From CAZCAC01 sp964496575 (lineage in GTDB: Bacteria; Planctomycetota; UBA1135; GCA-002686595), in contig CAZCAC010000035.1 of the NCBI GenBank assembly GCA_964496575.1, positions 10,275 through 74,274 on the forward strand: a stretch of DNA of 64,000 nt. The letters run 5' to 3'. Positions 1-8,168 of the stretch are shown piece by piece. The notes under the pieces were generated by a model. The model saw nothing but the letters and a program-made list of their open reading frames with translations. It did not search any database and had not been told where the DNA came from. Positions within the stretch are counted from its first letter, which is position 1. Each line of letters opens with the position of its first letter. The position numbers and the translations under genes are program-made.

Positions 1-686
1 ATCTCCATCTCGGCGTGAATCGGCTCGAGCACGGCCCGGGCCTCCTCCTCCCGCTCGAGACGCCGCAGGATCATGTAGAGCCAGTGCGTCGAGGAGACGA
101 TCCCGTCGTCATTGCGCGAGACCGCGCGGCACTTCCGGTACGCCTCGAGCGCGGCCTCCAGCTCTCCCTTCAGGTAGTGGGCCAGCCCGAGGTGGTACCA
201 GACGTTGCCGTGCAACGTGCTCAGCGGGATGTTCCGCGCGTTGGGGATCCCGTCCGGTTCGATCTCGTCCGCGCGGTCCTCGATCAGCCGGCCGGCGGCC
301 GTGAGGTCGTCGACGGCCCGGTCGAATTCACGAACGGTAATGTAGCGGTGACCGCGGTGGCGGTACATCCGGGCGTCCTCGGAAAAAGCGCGGATCCCGT
401 GAGTGAAGATCTCGATCGCCTCCCGGTACTCGCCCGCGTACGCCGCGCGGCGCCCGAACCAGATCAGCTTGTCGGCATCGTGCGGGTCGGCCTCGTGCTC
501 CGCCCTCGCCTGCTCGTAGCGCTCGACCACGGCCGCGGGAGGAGGTGAGGACGAGAGCGGCTCGCCCAGGAGGGAGATCGCCTGGACCCCGTCGGGCACG
601 TCGGGGAGGATCGCTTCCTCGCGGCCGGAGCAGCTGGTCACGGTGAGGGCGATGAGCAGGAGAGTGCAGATCCTCGGGACTTTCAT
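1..686 (-). CDS. TPR-repeat lipoprotein, cut by the left edge of the window
   Basis: The frame opens with ATG at 686 and runs off the window, leaving about 228 codons. The N-terminus (MKVPRICTLLLIALTVTSC) is a lipoprotein signal with lipobox VTSC, so the mature protein should be lipid-anchored in the envelope. The body is helical and TPR-like: phrases such as YAGEYREAIEIFTHGI, REFDRAVDDLTAA and LKGELEAALEAYRKC have the paired-helix spacing of tetratricopeptide repeats. The role is probably protein binding or scaffolding; no catalytic motif is visible. The start lies 14 nt after the stop of the M28 peptidase on the same strand, so the two are probably co-transcribed. The C-terminus is unknown because it lies outside the window. 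Confidence 0.8.
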   Translation of the reverse strand, partial: MKVPRICTLLLIALTVTSCSGREEAILPDVPDGVQAISLLGEPLSSSPPPAAVVERYEQARAEHEADPHDADKLIWFGRRAAYAGEYREAIEIFTHGIRAFSEDARMYRHRGHRYITVREFDRAVDDLTAAGRLIEDRADEIEPDGIPNARNIPLSTLHGNVWYHLGLAHYLKGELEAALEAYRKCRAVSRNDDGIVSSTHWLYMILRRLEREEEARAVLEPIHAEME

Positions 687-700
687 GGTTCGATCGCGCT

Positions 701-2203
701 TCAGCGGTACAGCGGCTTGCCTTCCAGGATGCTGTCGAACGGCGGCGGCAGCTTCGCGCGGTACCGCGGCGCCCGACCGAATCCCCCCTCCACCTCCGCC
801 GCCACGAAGGCGGCGACCGCGTAGACCGCCACGCACTTCGCCAGGTTCTTCGGATCGACCTTGTCGAGCGTGTCGTCCGCGCTGTGGTAGTTGTCGAAGT
901 AGCGGGTGGCGTCGTGAACCATCTCCAGCACCGGCAGCCGGTGACGCGCCATCGGAAGGAGGTCCGCGCCGCCCAGGCTGGCGTTGTCGCCGTAGGTGAC
1001 CTCCAGCGGCTCCAGGAGCCGCGCCAGGTCGCGGACGACCCGCACCTTCCGCGGGGCCACGCGCGAGCGCATCAGCCAGACTGGATCCGCGCCGTAGTCC
1101 GCTTCCAGCCCCAGCACGTGGTTCTCGAGCTCCTCGAGGTGGCGCTCGGCGTAATCCAGCCCCCCGGCCAGGCCGAACTCCTCGTTGGCGGCGAGCAACA
1201 CGCGGATGGTGCGGCGCGGTCCCGGATCGAGCTCACCGATCATCCGCGCCACGTCGGTGATGATGGCGCAACCCGCGCCGTCGTCGAGCGCGCCGGTCCC
1301 GACGTCCCAGGAGTCGAGGTGCGCGGCGAGCAGCACGATCTCCTCGGGATGCTCTCGACCCGGGATCTCCCCGATGACGTTGGCGGACTGGACGTCGGGC
1401 AGGGTCTCGCAGCCGAGCATCAGCCGGAAGCGAACCGTGCCGTGCTCGGCGATGGCGGCCCCCAGACGATCCGCGTCGGGATTCGAGAGCACCGCCGCGG
1501 GGATCTTCGGGACGTTCTCCTGGTAGTGCGTCATGCCGACGTGCGGGTGGTCGTGGTCCGACGGCGACACCGAGCGGATGATGACCGCGACCGCTCCGAG
1601 CGGCGCCGCACGCGCCGGTCCGAAGCGGCGGATCGGGGAGACCTCCCCGTAGCCCCGGCCCTCTTTGGAGCGGGGCATGCGCTGGTTGAGGAAGACGATC
1701 CGCCCCGACACCTCGGTCGGCGCGAGCTTCGCCAGCGCCTCCAGCCCGGACACCTCGATGACCTCCGCCTCCAGACCGTCGGGAGAAGTGGCGACACTGC
1801 CACCGAGGGCCAGGGGTCTCAGCGTCTGCGAAGCGGGAGCGGTGATCTCCCCCTCCGCCTCGCCCCGCTTCCAGCAGGCCACGGTCACCTCCTCGGTGTG
1901 CACGTTCTCGAAGCCGAGCGCCTTCAGCTTCCGCTGGGCCCACTCGACCGCCTGGCGGTCGTTCGGAGTGCCGGTGAAGCGGTGACCGACCTCGGTGGTC
2001 AGCGCGGTCAGGAACTCGTAGGCCTTCGACTCCACGAGCGCTCGCTCGCGAAGCCGGGTCGCCCGCTCGACCAGCTCGGGCGGCAGGGCCTCATAGTCGT
2101 TCTCTCGACCCTGCTGATGGCCGGAGGCGAGGAGCGAGCAAACCAGCACGAGGGCCAGCAGGCCGAGGCCAGATGCGCTTCGTAAGTGCTTCGTCTTCTT
2201 CAT
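701..2203 (-). CDS. Secreted M28-family metallopeptidase, carboxypeptidase Q-like
   Basis: A 500-aa zinc exopeptidase. The start at 2203 follows a good ribosome site (GGGAGGAG, about 8 nt upstream) and gives a signal peptide (MKKTKHLRSASGLGLLALVL...), so the longer upstream frame was rejected. The metal-binding pattern of M28 is clear: HLDSWDVGTGALDDGAG near residues 295-311 (His and bridging Asp), NEEFG (general base and Glu ligand), EADYGAD, and YHSADDT for the final His. The HLDSWDVGTGA block is characteristic of the carboxypeptidase Q (plasma glutamate carboxypeptidase) branch. A PA-like insert lies around residues 130-260. It probably trims peptides in the periplasm or outside the cell. 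It is followed at 14 nt by the TPR lipoprotein gene and is divergent from the putative selenoprotein gene. Confidence 0.85.
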   Translation of the reverse strand: MKKTKHLRSASGLGLLALVLVCSLLASGHQQGRENDYEALPPELVERATRLRERALVESKAYEFLTALTTEVGHRFTGTPNDRQAVEWAQRKLKALGFENVHTEEVTVACWKRGEAEGEITAPASQTLRPLALGGSVATSPDGLEAEVIEVSGLEALAKLAPTEVSGRIVFLNQRMPRSKEGRGYGEVSPIRRFGPARAAPLGAVAVIIRSVSPSDHDHPHVGMTHYQENVPKIPAAVLSNPDADRLGAAIAEHGTVRFRLMLGCETLPDVQSANVIGEIPGREHPEEIVLLAAHLDSWDVGTGALDDGAGCAIITDVARMIGELDPGPRRTIRVLLAANEEFGLAGGLDYAERHLEELENHVLGLEADYGADPVWLMRSRVAPRKVRVVRDLARLLEPLEVTYGDNASLGGADLLPMARHRLPVLEMVHDATRYFDNYHSADDTLDKVDPKNLAKCVAVYAVAAFVAAEVEGGFGRAPRYRAKLPPPFDSILEGKPLYR

Positions 2204-2366
2204 GAGCGATCTCCTCCCGTGCCCGATCTCTACGAGGGCCGCGGGCTCGCCATTCTGCTCCCCTTCCGGAACCGTGGCCAGGATCGCCACCTTCTTCCGA
2301 CCCGCCATCACCCCTCGCCCGGCGAAGCGTATTCCCCGCGGCACCGGGCGAGAGTAGGGTTTCCGT

Positions 2367-3635
2367 ATGAAGCTCTCGATCCGGACCCTCGGCCCGCTCT
2401 GCCTCGGACTCACCGCGCTCGGGGCGGTCTCCGTCACGCCCACCGCCTCCGAGCCCGTCGACGACGGCTGGCTGACCGACCTGTCGGAGGCGACGTGGCA
2501 AGCGGCGGGAGCCGGCAAGCCGATCCTCCTGACCTTCCGCTGAGAGGCTTGAAAGGACTGCTCGTCCTTCTGGCGGACGGTCGTTCGCCCCGACGCGACT
2601 CTACGGACGCTCTACGACGAGTTCGTGCTCGTCGCGATCACCGACATGCGCGAGGTCGACCTCGCTCGTTATCCCTTCGATTTCGACCTGACCTTCGCCG
2701 CGTTGCTGATGCACCCGGATGGCCACGTCTACCATCGCTACGGCGGTCGTGACGTGCGCTCGGCGGACCAGTGGCTGTCGCAGAAGTCCTGGATCCGGCT
2801 GCTCGAGACGACGCTCGAGGAGCACGAGCGCTACGAGTCCCCCGCCGAGGAGCGAGAGCCGCCGGAGCCCCTGCTCCTCGAGGAGGTTCCCGCGTACGCC
2901 CGCCGCGACAAGGGCGAGTGCGTTCACTGCCACTCGATCAACGAGGCCTTCCACGACCAGGCGCGCGACGAGAAGCGCTTCGACCTCGACGACATCTGGG
3001 TCCACCCCGAGCCCGCGGTGATCGGGCTCGACCTCGACCGCGACGCACAGCGGCGAATCACGTCGGTGGACCCCGACAGCCTCGCGGCCGAAGCCGGTCT
3101 CCGGGTCGGTGATCTCCTCCTCACCATCGGCGCGACCCCGATCGCCTCGGCCAGTGACGTGATGTACGCGCTGGACTCGGCGCCGATGTCCGGCGGAGAG
3201 CTGGTGGTCCGCTACCGGCGCGAGCAGCGGACCGACGAGGTCACTCTGCGATTGCGCGAAGGCTGGAAGCGCGGCACCCCCTACAGCTTCTCCTGGCGCG
3301 CGTCCAAGTGGGGCCTGGAGCCGGTCCCCGGTTTCGGCGGCCCCGCCCTCGACGAGGCCGAGCGCAAGAGACTCGAGATCCCTGATGGGAGCTTCGCCTT
3401 TCGCGTCCAGTACATGGTCACCTGGGGCCACCGCCAGCGCGTCGGCCGCGCCGCCGGCCGGGCGGGGCTACGCAACGGCGACGTGGTCCTCTCGATCGCG
3501 GGCAAGAGCGACTTCCGCTCCGTCGCTCACTTCCACGCCTGGTGGCGGCTGACTCGCAAGGTCGGCGAGACCGTGCCCATCGTCGTGCTGCGCCAGGGCG
3601 ACCGCCGGACGATCGAGCTGAAGGTGATCGAGTAG
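2367..3635 (+). CDS. Probable selenoprotein: thioredoxin-like UxxUxxC domain, CxxCH motif and two PDZ domains
   Basis: ATG at 2367 opens a signal-peptide-like start (MKLSIRTLGPLCLGLTALGA). The frame reads to ...KPILLTFR, then TGA (2541-2543), Glu, Ala, TGA (2550-2552), Lys, Asp, Cys, and continues without a shift to TAG at 3635: 422 residues if both TGAs encode an amino acid. Read as selenocysteine this is R-U-E-A-U-K-D-C (residues 59, 62, 65), exactly after the first beta-strand of a thioredoxin fold, where relatives have a cysteine cluster. Sequence after the TGAs (VLVAITDMREVDL...LLMHPDGHVYHRYGGRD) is typical of planctomycete thioredoxin-like proteins. A CVHCH haem-type motif is at 185-189, and two PDZ-like regions lie near 205-275 and 340-422. 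Without readthrough, translation could only restart at ATG 2625 and would lose the redox site. The alternative is a recent pseudogene, but two TGAs at the two redox positions argue against that. Confidence 0.75.
2553..2579 (+). promoter_or_regulatory. Candidate bacterial SECIS hairpins just after the in-frame TGA codons
   Basis: Immediately 3' of the second TGA lies a 6-bp stem AAGGAC (2553-2558) / GTCCTT (2564-2569) with a 5-nt loop TGCTC carrying a G at its second position. A mutually exclusive 5-bp stem CGTCC (2563-2567) / GGACG (2575-2579) has a 7-nt loop. Bacterial SECIS elements are small hairpins inside the coding sequence about 15-35 nt after UGA with a G near the loop start. The first hairpin has that spacing from TGA 2541 and the second from TGA 2550. 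Folding was done by eye only. Confidence 0.4.
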
Positions 3636-3639
3636 GAGC

Positions 3640-4707
3640 TCAATCCGCCATCAGCTCCAGCATCGCTTCCGCCATGGCACGACCGATGCGGCCATACCAG
3701 ATCGCGCTGCCGAGGTAGTGATACGGATGGTCGGAGCCCGTGCGATCCCACTCCTCGCGGCGCTCCTTCCACTCCGGGTAGAGCTTCTCGGCCGCCTCGT
3801 CGATCAGCTCGTCGGTGCGCACGGCCAGGACGTTGCCTCGAAACTCCTCTCGCTCCTGCATGGCGAGCTGAGCCTTCTGGATGATCAGCATGGCCCCCTT
3901 CGCCGGCTTGGAGCCGTTCTGTCCCATCACGCCGATCACGAAGGGCAGCTCCGGTGCCTTCAGGTCCTTGCGCACGTCGCGGATGAAGTGAGCCATGTTC
4001 GACTCGTACTCGTTCTCCGCCCCGTACTGATCGTTCCAGCCCTGGAACCAGACGAAGCCGGCCAGCTTCAGCTTCTTGCCCTTCAGCTCGGGGAACCACT
4101 CGAGGTAGTTGTCGAAGGTCGTCTCCACCTCGGCCAGCATCGCGCGGTAGGACGAGCCGTACACCGCCTCGATGTCCTCCATCGTCGGCAGGGGAGTCGT
4201 GCGGCCATGCTTCTCGTTGTCCTTCCGGACCTTCTGCTGCGCCTTCTCCAGCTCGGCTTCGAGGTCCGCCTTCGCCGGCAGGCCGGCCGACGGCGAGCGG
4301 AACTTCTGGAAGAGCGAGTGCCCGCCCCAGGCGGTCTTGATCAAGAGCACCGGTTCCTTGAAGTGATCCCCCATCACCGTGCCGAACTCGAGCTCGACCC
4401 CGGTGCGATCGCGCGATCCGTAGCCGATCGTCAGCCCCCCGCGGCGACCGAGGTACTCGATGAAGACGTCGTCGCGCACGACCCACTCGTCCCCCTCGCG
4501 CAGATGAGCGAACAGCTCCCTGGTCTCGGGCGCTCTCGCCTGGTGCTCGAGCAGCTTGTTCTGCGCCTTCCCCTCCATGTTGGACTGCCCGGCGAGGATG
4601 AAGACCCGGACGGGCTTCGCCGGAGCCCCGGCGGGCTCGACGGGGGTGTTCGCCGGAAGAACGGCGAGGAGCGCGGCCAGCGCGGGAATGGTCAGGAGTC
4701 TCTTCAT
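3640..4707 (-). CDS. Secreted sialate O-acetylesterase-type (SASA, SGNH fold) carbohydrate esterase
   Basis: 355 aa from ATG 4707, which gives a clean signal peptide (MKRLLTIPALAALLAVLPA). The SGNH-hydrolase nucleophile block FILAGQSNMEG (Ser near residue 42) follows the signal. LIKTAWGGHSL, GFVWFQGWND and a C-terminal Asp/His block (TGSDHPYHYLGSAIWYG) complete the SASA pattern. The family deacetylates O-acetylated sugars such as sialic acids or xylan-type polysaccharides; the substrate here is unknown. The gene starts 43 nt after the stop of the upstream PDZ/prenyltransferase-like gene on the same strand, so they are probably co-transcribed. It ends 5 nt from the convergent putative selenoprotein gene, with no obvious terminator between. 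Confidence 0.82.
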   Translation of the reverse strand: MKRLLTIPALAALLAVLPANTPVEPAGAPAKPVRVFILAGQSNMEGKAQNKLLEHQARAPETRELFAHLREGDEWVVRDDVFIEYLGRRGGLTIGYGSRDRTGVELEFGTVMGDHFKEPVLLIKTAWGGHSLFQKFRSPSAGLPAKADLEAELEKAQQKVRKDNEKHGRTTPLPTMEDIEAVYGSSYRAMLAEVETTFDNYLEWFPELKGKKLKLAGFVWFQGWNDQYGAENEYESNMAHFIRDVRKDLKAPELPFVIGVMGQNGSKPAKGAMLIIQKAQLAMQEREEFRGNVLAVRTDELIDEAAEKLYPEWKERREEWDRTGSDHPYHYLGSAIWYGRIGRAMAEAMLELMAD

Positions 4708-4750
4708 CGTCGCCTCGTGGTGAACAGGGTTTCCGGATTCTCCCGGACCT

Positions 4751-7237
4751 CTAGTCGGCCTCGCCGTGCTCGGCTTCCCACGCACGGACCGCCTCGCGCA
4801 TCAACGGCTCGAGCTCCTTGCCCTCACCCGCGATGCGCTTCACATCATAGTCGCCGTACCGGGTCAGGATCACCTTCAGCTCGGAGACGATCGGCTTCGC
4901 CTCCACTCCCAGCCCCTCCAGCACCTTCAGGATCCCGGGCTGCCACTTGCTGCCGGAGATCAGCCAGGCGCTGTGCTGGTAGTAGGGCTCCCAGCCCTCG
5001 AGGTAGGTGACGAAGTCGTCGATCATCAGCCGGTACACGCCGGGGTCGAAGTGCTTCAGGATCATCATCGTGCGGTGGCACGCCTCGTGGATCCCCCCGG
5101 TGCCGTAGCCGAAGGCCACGTTCGGGGAGTGCGTGGTCCTCCCGAGGATCTTCACCACCCGCGCCGTCGTCGCGCGGTCGAACGCCACCCGATCGCTCTT
5201 CAGGATCACCCGGAACCCGGCGTCGTAGGAGTTGCGGGCGTACACGTGCACGGACTCGTCGTAGATCTCCGCCAGGATCCCGTACTCCTCGCCGGTGATG
5301 TCCGCGTGCAGGCCGACGATCGCCCAGAAGGCGGCCTCGCGGAGGTACCACTCCTCGTGCCGGCTGTACTCACGGATCAGCGGCAGCTGCTCGCGGATGT
5401 CCTCGGGTCTTGCGGCGCCCAGGGCAAAGAGGGCGCCGTCCTTCTCCCACCACGCCGCCGCGGGATCGCGCAGCGTGGCGAGGATGGCGGGCAGGAAGCG
5501 CTCCGAGACGACTTCTCGCGGCACCCGGGCCCGGATCGGCCTCGACCAGTTGTCGTAGCCCGAGATCGCGTCGAAGACGGCGCGACGCACCCTGGGGTCG
5601 GAGTGCTGGACCGCGGAGGTCAGGACCTCGCACGCCGCGAGGTCGTTCCTCTCGCCCAGCCGTCGCCCCGCCCAGGTGCGGACGAGCGGGCTGAAGTGCC
5701 GGAGGTGCTTCTCGCAGAACTCGACCGTCGCCTCGTTCTTCTCGTTCCCGAGCAGGCGCGCGTAGACCACGTCGGGATCGGTCTTCTCCTTCCCGAACCC
5801 CGGAGCATCGTCGGTTCTCAGGAACACGAGGTCGGCCTCGGTGCCCCAGTCGAAGCTGCTCGGCGGAGTCTTCACGCTGTGCCGTGTACGGGGCGCGCCG
5901 GTGATGCGCAACGTGGCCCGCGGAGCCGTGTAGGTCAGACCGACGGCTCCCGTCCCCCACTCCGGCCCCGCGTACCTCGCGTTGTCGGGCGGCGTGGGCA
6001 GCATCGCGAACCCGCCGCCCGGCAGGCGGCAGAGGTCGTAGTACCAGGCGAGCCGGCTCATCTGACGCCGGTAGTGAGCGACGCGATCCGCCGGCACGTG
6101 GACCGAGGCGATCCCCCGCCACATCACGTTGAAGCCGCCGCCGGTGTGGCCGAACTCCGGCTGGTAGTACGAATCGGTGACCAGGAGCGCCAGGTGCTCC
6201 GCGGCTGCCTGGAAGCGCGGCTCGTCGATCAGCGAGAGCGCGCAGGCCAGCTTGGCGTTTCGCCCGTTGGTGTTCGACCACCAGAGCTCGCTGCGGTGAT
6301 CGCCGTAGGGCACGCAACCGTGCCCCACCATGCGGTACATGAACTTCAGCGCCCGGGTGAAGGCGTCCTGGTCGACCTCGATGCCGCACTCCCGCGCCAG
6401 GATCAGCGTCGTCAGCACCGGCACGCCGGCCGAGTTCATCAGCCCGCTCTGGACGTACCCGGGGCCGGGGATGCCCCCGTGTCCCCAGCCGCCCGCCGCC
6501 AGGGCCGCGACGGCCTGCTCGCAGAGAACCTCCAGCCCACCGAGTACCTGGCGATCGCCGGTTCGCAGGTAGTATTCCGCGAGCAGGATCCCCTGGTAGC
6601 CGATCTGCCAGTTGCTGGTGGTCGGACGCTTCACCACCGAGATTGCCAGCGCTCGCGCCTGCTTCTTCACGGGCGGGAGGTGGTTCCGCTCTCCCGTGGA
6701 TAGCAGGAAGAGCCCAACGAGGCAGCCGCGCAGGTCGTCGCGCACCGGCGGGCCGCCGAGGGAGTACGAACCGTCCTCACGCTGCGCGGCGAGGAGGACC
6801 GCGGCGGTGGACTCGACGATCGCCGCCGACTTCTCGCACCCCGCGGGCCAGCCCGGCTCGTAGGGGCCCAGCCCGGGCAGCTCCACGGTCACCTCCCGCA
6901 CCACCTCGCCGCGGCGGGTCTCGAGCACGAGAGCTCCCCCGTTCGCCTCCGCCGCTCCGATCGCCTCCCCCAGCGGCATGCGCGGGTCGGGAACGGCCAG
7001 CGAACGGCCGCCGGCGGCGAGGATCAGATCCCCCGGACGCAGCGAGGTGGCACCGGCCGGTGTCCCCTCGAGCACCTCGCGCACGGTGACGACCAGCCCG
7101 GGCTCGATTACGGCCCGGATCCCGGTCGGACCGACGGCGAACGCGGGGTAGGTTCGCTCCGGGTGGAGCTCCTGTCCGTGGACGGGAATCGCCACGACCA
7201 GTGACAGGCACGCGGTGAGAAGGCTCGTCTTGTTCAT
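4751..7237 (-). CDS. Secreted PDZ plus prenyltransferase-like alpha/alpha-barrel and HEAT-like protein (DUF6288-like)
   Basis: 828 aa from ATG 7237 with signal peptide MNKTSLLTACLSLVVAIPVHG. A PDZ domain spans about 40-110 (VLEGTPAGATSLRPGDLILAAGG). A region of about 130-460 has the Gly/Trp-rich repeats of squalene-cyclase/prenyltransferase barrels (QREDGSYSLGGP, ALAAGGWGHGGIPGPGY, PGGGFAMLPTPPD). A HEAT-like stretch follows near 540-680 (HFSPLVRTWAGRRLGERNDLAACEVLTSAVQHSD in outline, where alternating short helices flank Asp/Arg turns). This layout matches planctomycete proteins annotated DUF6288; I know of no firm biochemical function. The longer frame back to 7483 was rejected because it removes the signal peptide. 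Downstream is the SASA esterase gene, 43 nt away. Confidence 0.75.
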   Translation of the reverse strand: MNKTSLLTACLSLVVAIPVHGQELHPERTYPAFAVGPTGIRAVIEPGLVVTVREVLEGTPAGATSLRPGDLILAAGGRSLAVPDPRMPLGEAIGAAEANGGALVLETRRGEVVREVTVELPGLGPYEPGWPAGCEKSAAIVESTAAVLLAAQREDGSYSLGGPPVRDDLRGCLVGLFLLSTGERNHLPPVKKQARALAISVVKRPTTSNWQIGYQGILLAEYYLRTGDRQVLGGLEVLCEQAVAALAAGGWGHGGIPGPGYVQSGLMNSAGVPVLTTLILARECGIEVDQDAFTRALKFMYRMVGHGCVPYGDHRSELWWSNTNGRNAKLACALSLIDEPRFQAAAEHLALLVTDSYYQPEFGHTGGGFNVMWRGIASVHVPADRVAHYRRQMSRLAWYYDLCRLPGGGFAMLPTPPDNARYAGPEWGTGAVGLTYTAPRATLRITGAPRTRHSVKTPPSSFDWGTEADLVFLRTDDAPGFGKEKTDPDVVYARLLGNEKNEATVEFCEKHLRHFSPLVRTWAGRRLGERNDLAACEVLTSAVQHSDPRVRRAVFDAISGYDNWSRPIRARVPREVVSERFLPAILATLRDPAAAWWEKDGALFALGAARPEDIREQLPLIREYSRHEEWYLREAAFWAIVGLHADITGEEYGILAEIYDESVHVYARNSYDAGFRVILKSDRVAFDRATTARVVKILGRTTHSPNVAFGYGTGGIHEACHRTMMILKHFDPGVYRLMIDDFVTYLEGWEPYYQHSAWLISGSKWQPGILKVLEGLGVEAKPIVSELKVILTRYGDYDVKRIAGEGKELEPLMREAVRAWEAEHGEAD

Positions 7238-7451
7238 CGTCTCGTCGATGGATTCCCCGGTGCGGGCTCGCTCGATCCTCGGTTCCGTCGAGGATGCGAT
7301 CCGTTCCGCGCCCGCGACGATTCCCCGGAGCGTACCCGGCCGGACTCTGGCGGGCGACCGTGCGGAGCCGGAGGGACCGAATCGGGCCCGGCAAGCCCGC
7401 CAGCGGCACCGGGGGGTCGACAATCCGCGTCGAATGGAGGAAGCTCCGGCC

Positions 7452-8165
7452 ATGACCGCCTTCCGCCTCCTCCGCGCGTTCAACCAGGATCACCTGAAAC
7501 CCGCCGCCAGCAGCAAGACGCGCATCGGCCGCAACTGGTACACGGAGTTCACCGGGGAGAACCTGGTCGAGCGCCTCGTACTGGCACTCGCGGACGAGCG
7601 AGCGCTGCCGATCAAGGAGGTCACGGAGGCGTTCGAGTTCTTCGCCGTGACGCGCAAGTACCTGCGCGGTGAGGTCGTGGTCGATCTCTGCTGCGGGCAC
7701 GGGCTGGCCGGCATCCTCTTCGCGGCGATCGAGCGGCGGACGGAGAAGGTCCTGCTCTGCGACCGGCGCAAGCCCGATCACTTCGAGAACGTGTGGCGAG
7801 CGACGACGCGGGTGGCGCCCTGGATCGTCGACAAGGTGCGCTTCGTCGAGGGCGATCTCGGCGCCACGCGCGCGACCCTGCCCCCGAAGAGCAGTGTCCT
7901 CGCCGTTCACGCGTGCGGGGCGAAGACCGACCTGTGCCTGGAGATCGCCGCCGACCTCGGCGGCCCCGTGGCGGTGATGCCTTGCTGCCGCGATCACTCG
8001 GAGAGCGGCGCACCCGACGCGCTGAGTGCCGCTCTCGGCGCCGACGTGGCGTACGACGTCCACCGAACCTACGCGATGGAGGCCCGCGGTTTGCGGGTGC
8101 GCTGGCGGGAGATCCCCTCCGCCATCACGCCGATGAACCGCGTGCTCATCGGCGTGCCCCGTTAG
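7452..8165 (+). CDS. SAM-dependent methyltransferase, class I fold
   Basis: 237 aa from ATG 7452. A GGAGGA site about 12 nt upstream supports this start; ATG 7434 in the same frame is possible but would lie on the ribosome site. SAM-binding motif I is VVVDLCCGHGLAGILFA (residues about 75-91), followed by an acidic strand end (VLLCDRRKPDH) and FVEGDLGATRATLP. A Cys/His-rich segment (VHACGAKTDLCL, VMPCCRDHSE) resembles the METTL25/RRNAD1 group of methyltransferase-like proteins, whose substrates in bacteria are not established. There is no signal peptide, so it is cytoplasmic. It is divergent from the DUF6288-like gene (214 bp between starts) and convergent, 3 nt apart, with the oxidoreductase gene. 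Confidence 0.75.
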   Translation: MTAFRLLRAFNQDHLKPAASSKTRIGRNWYTEFTGENLVERLVLALADERALPIKEVTEAFEFFAVTRKYLRGEVVVDLCCGHGLAGILFAAIERRTEKVLLCDRRKPDHFENVWRATTRVAPWIVDKVRFVEGDLGATRATLPPKSSVLAVHACGAKTDLCLEIAADLGGPVAVMPCCRDHSESGAPDALSAALGADVAYDVHRTYAMEARGLRVRWREIPSAITPMNRVLIGVPR

Positions 8166-8168
8166 CGA

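Noticed and set aside
884..2185. 433-codon plus-strand open frame opposite the M28 peptidase
   Set aside because: Antisense shadow without protein features; the minus strand has complete M28 motifs.
2541..2552. The two in-frame TGAs as simple pseudogene stops
   Set aside because: The frame is otherwise perfect, both TGAs match redox positions, and a hairpin follows. Pseudogene status cannot be excluded but is less likely.
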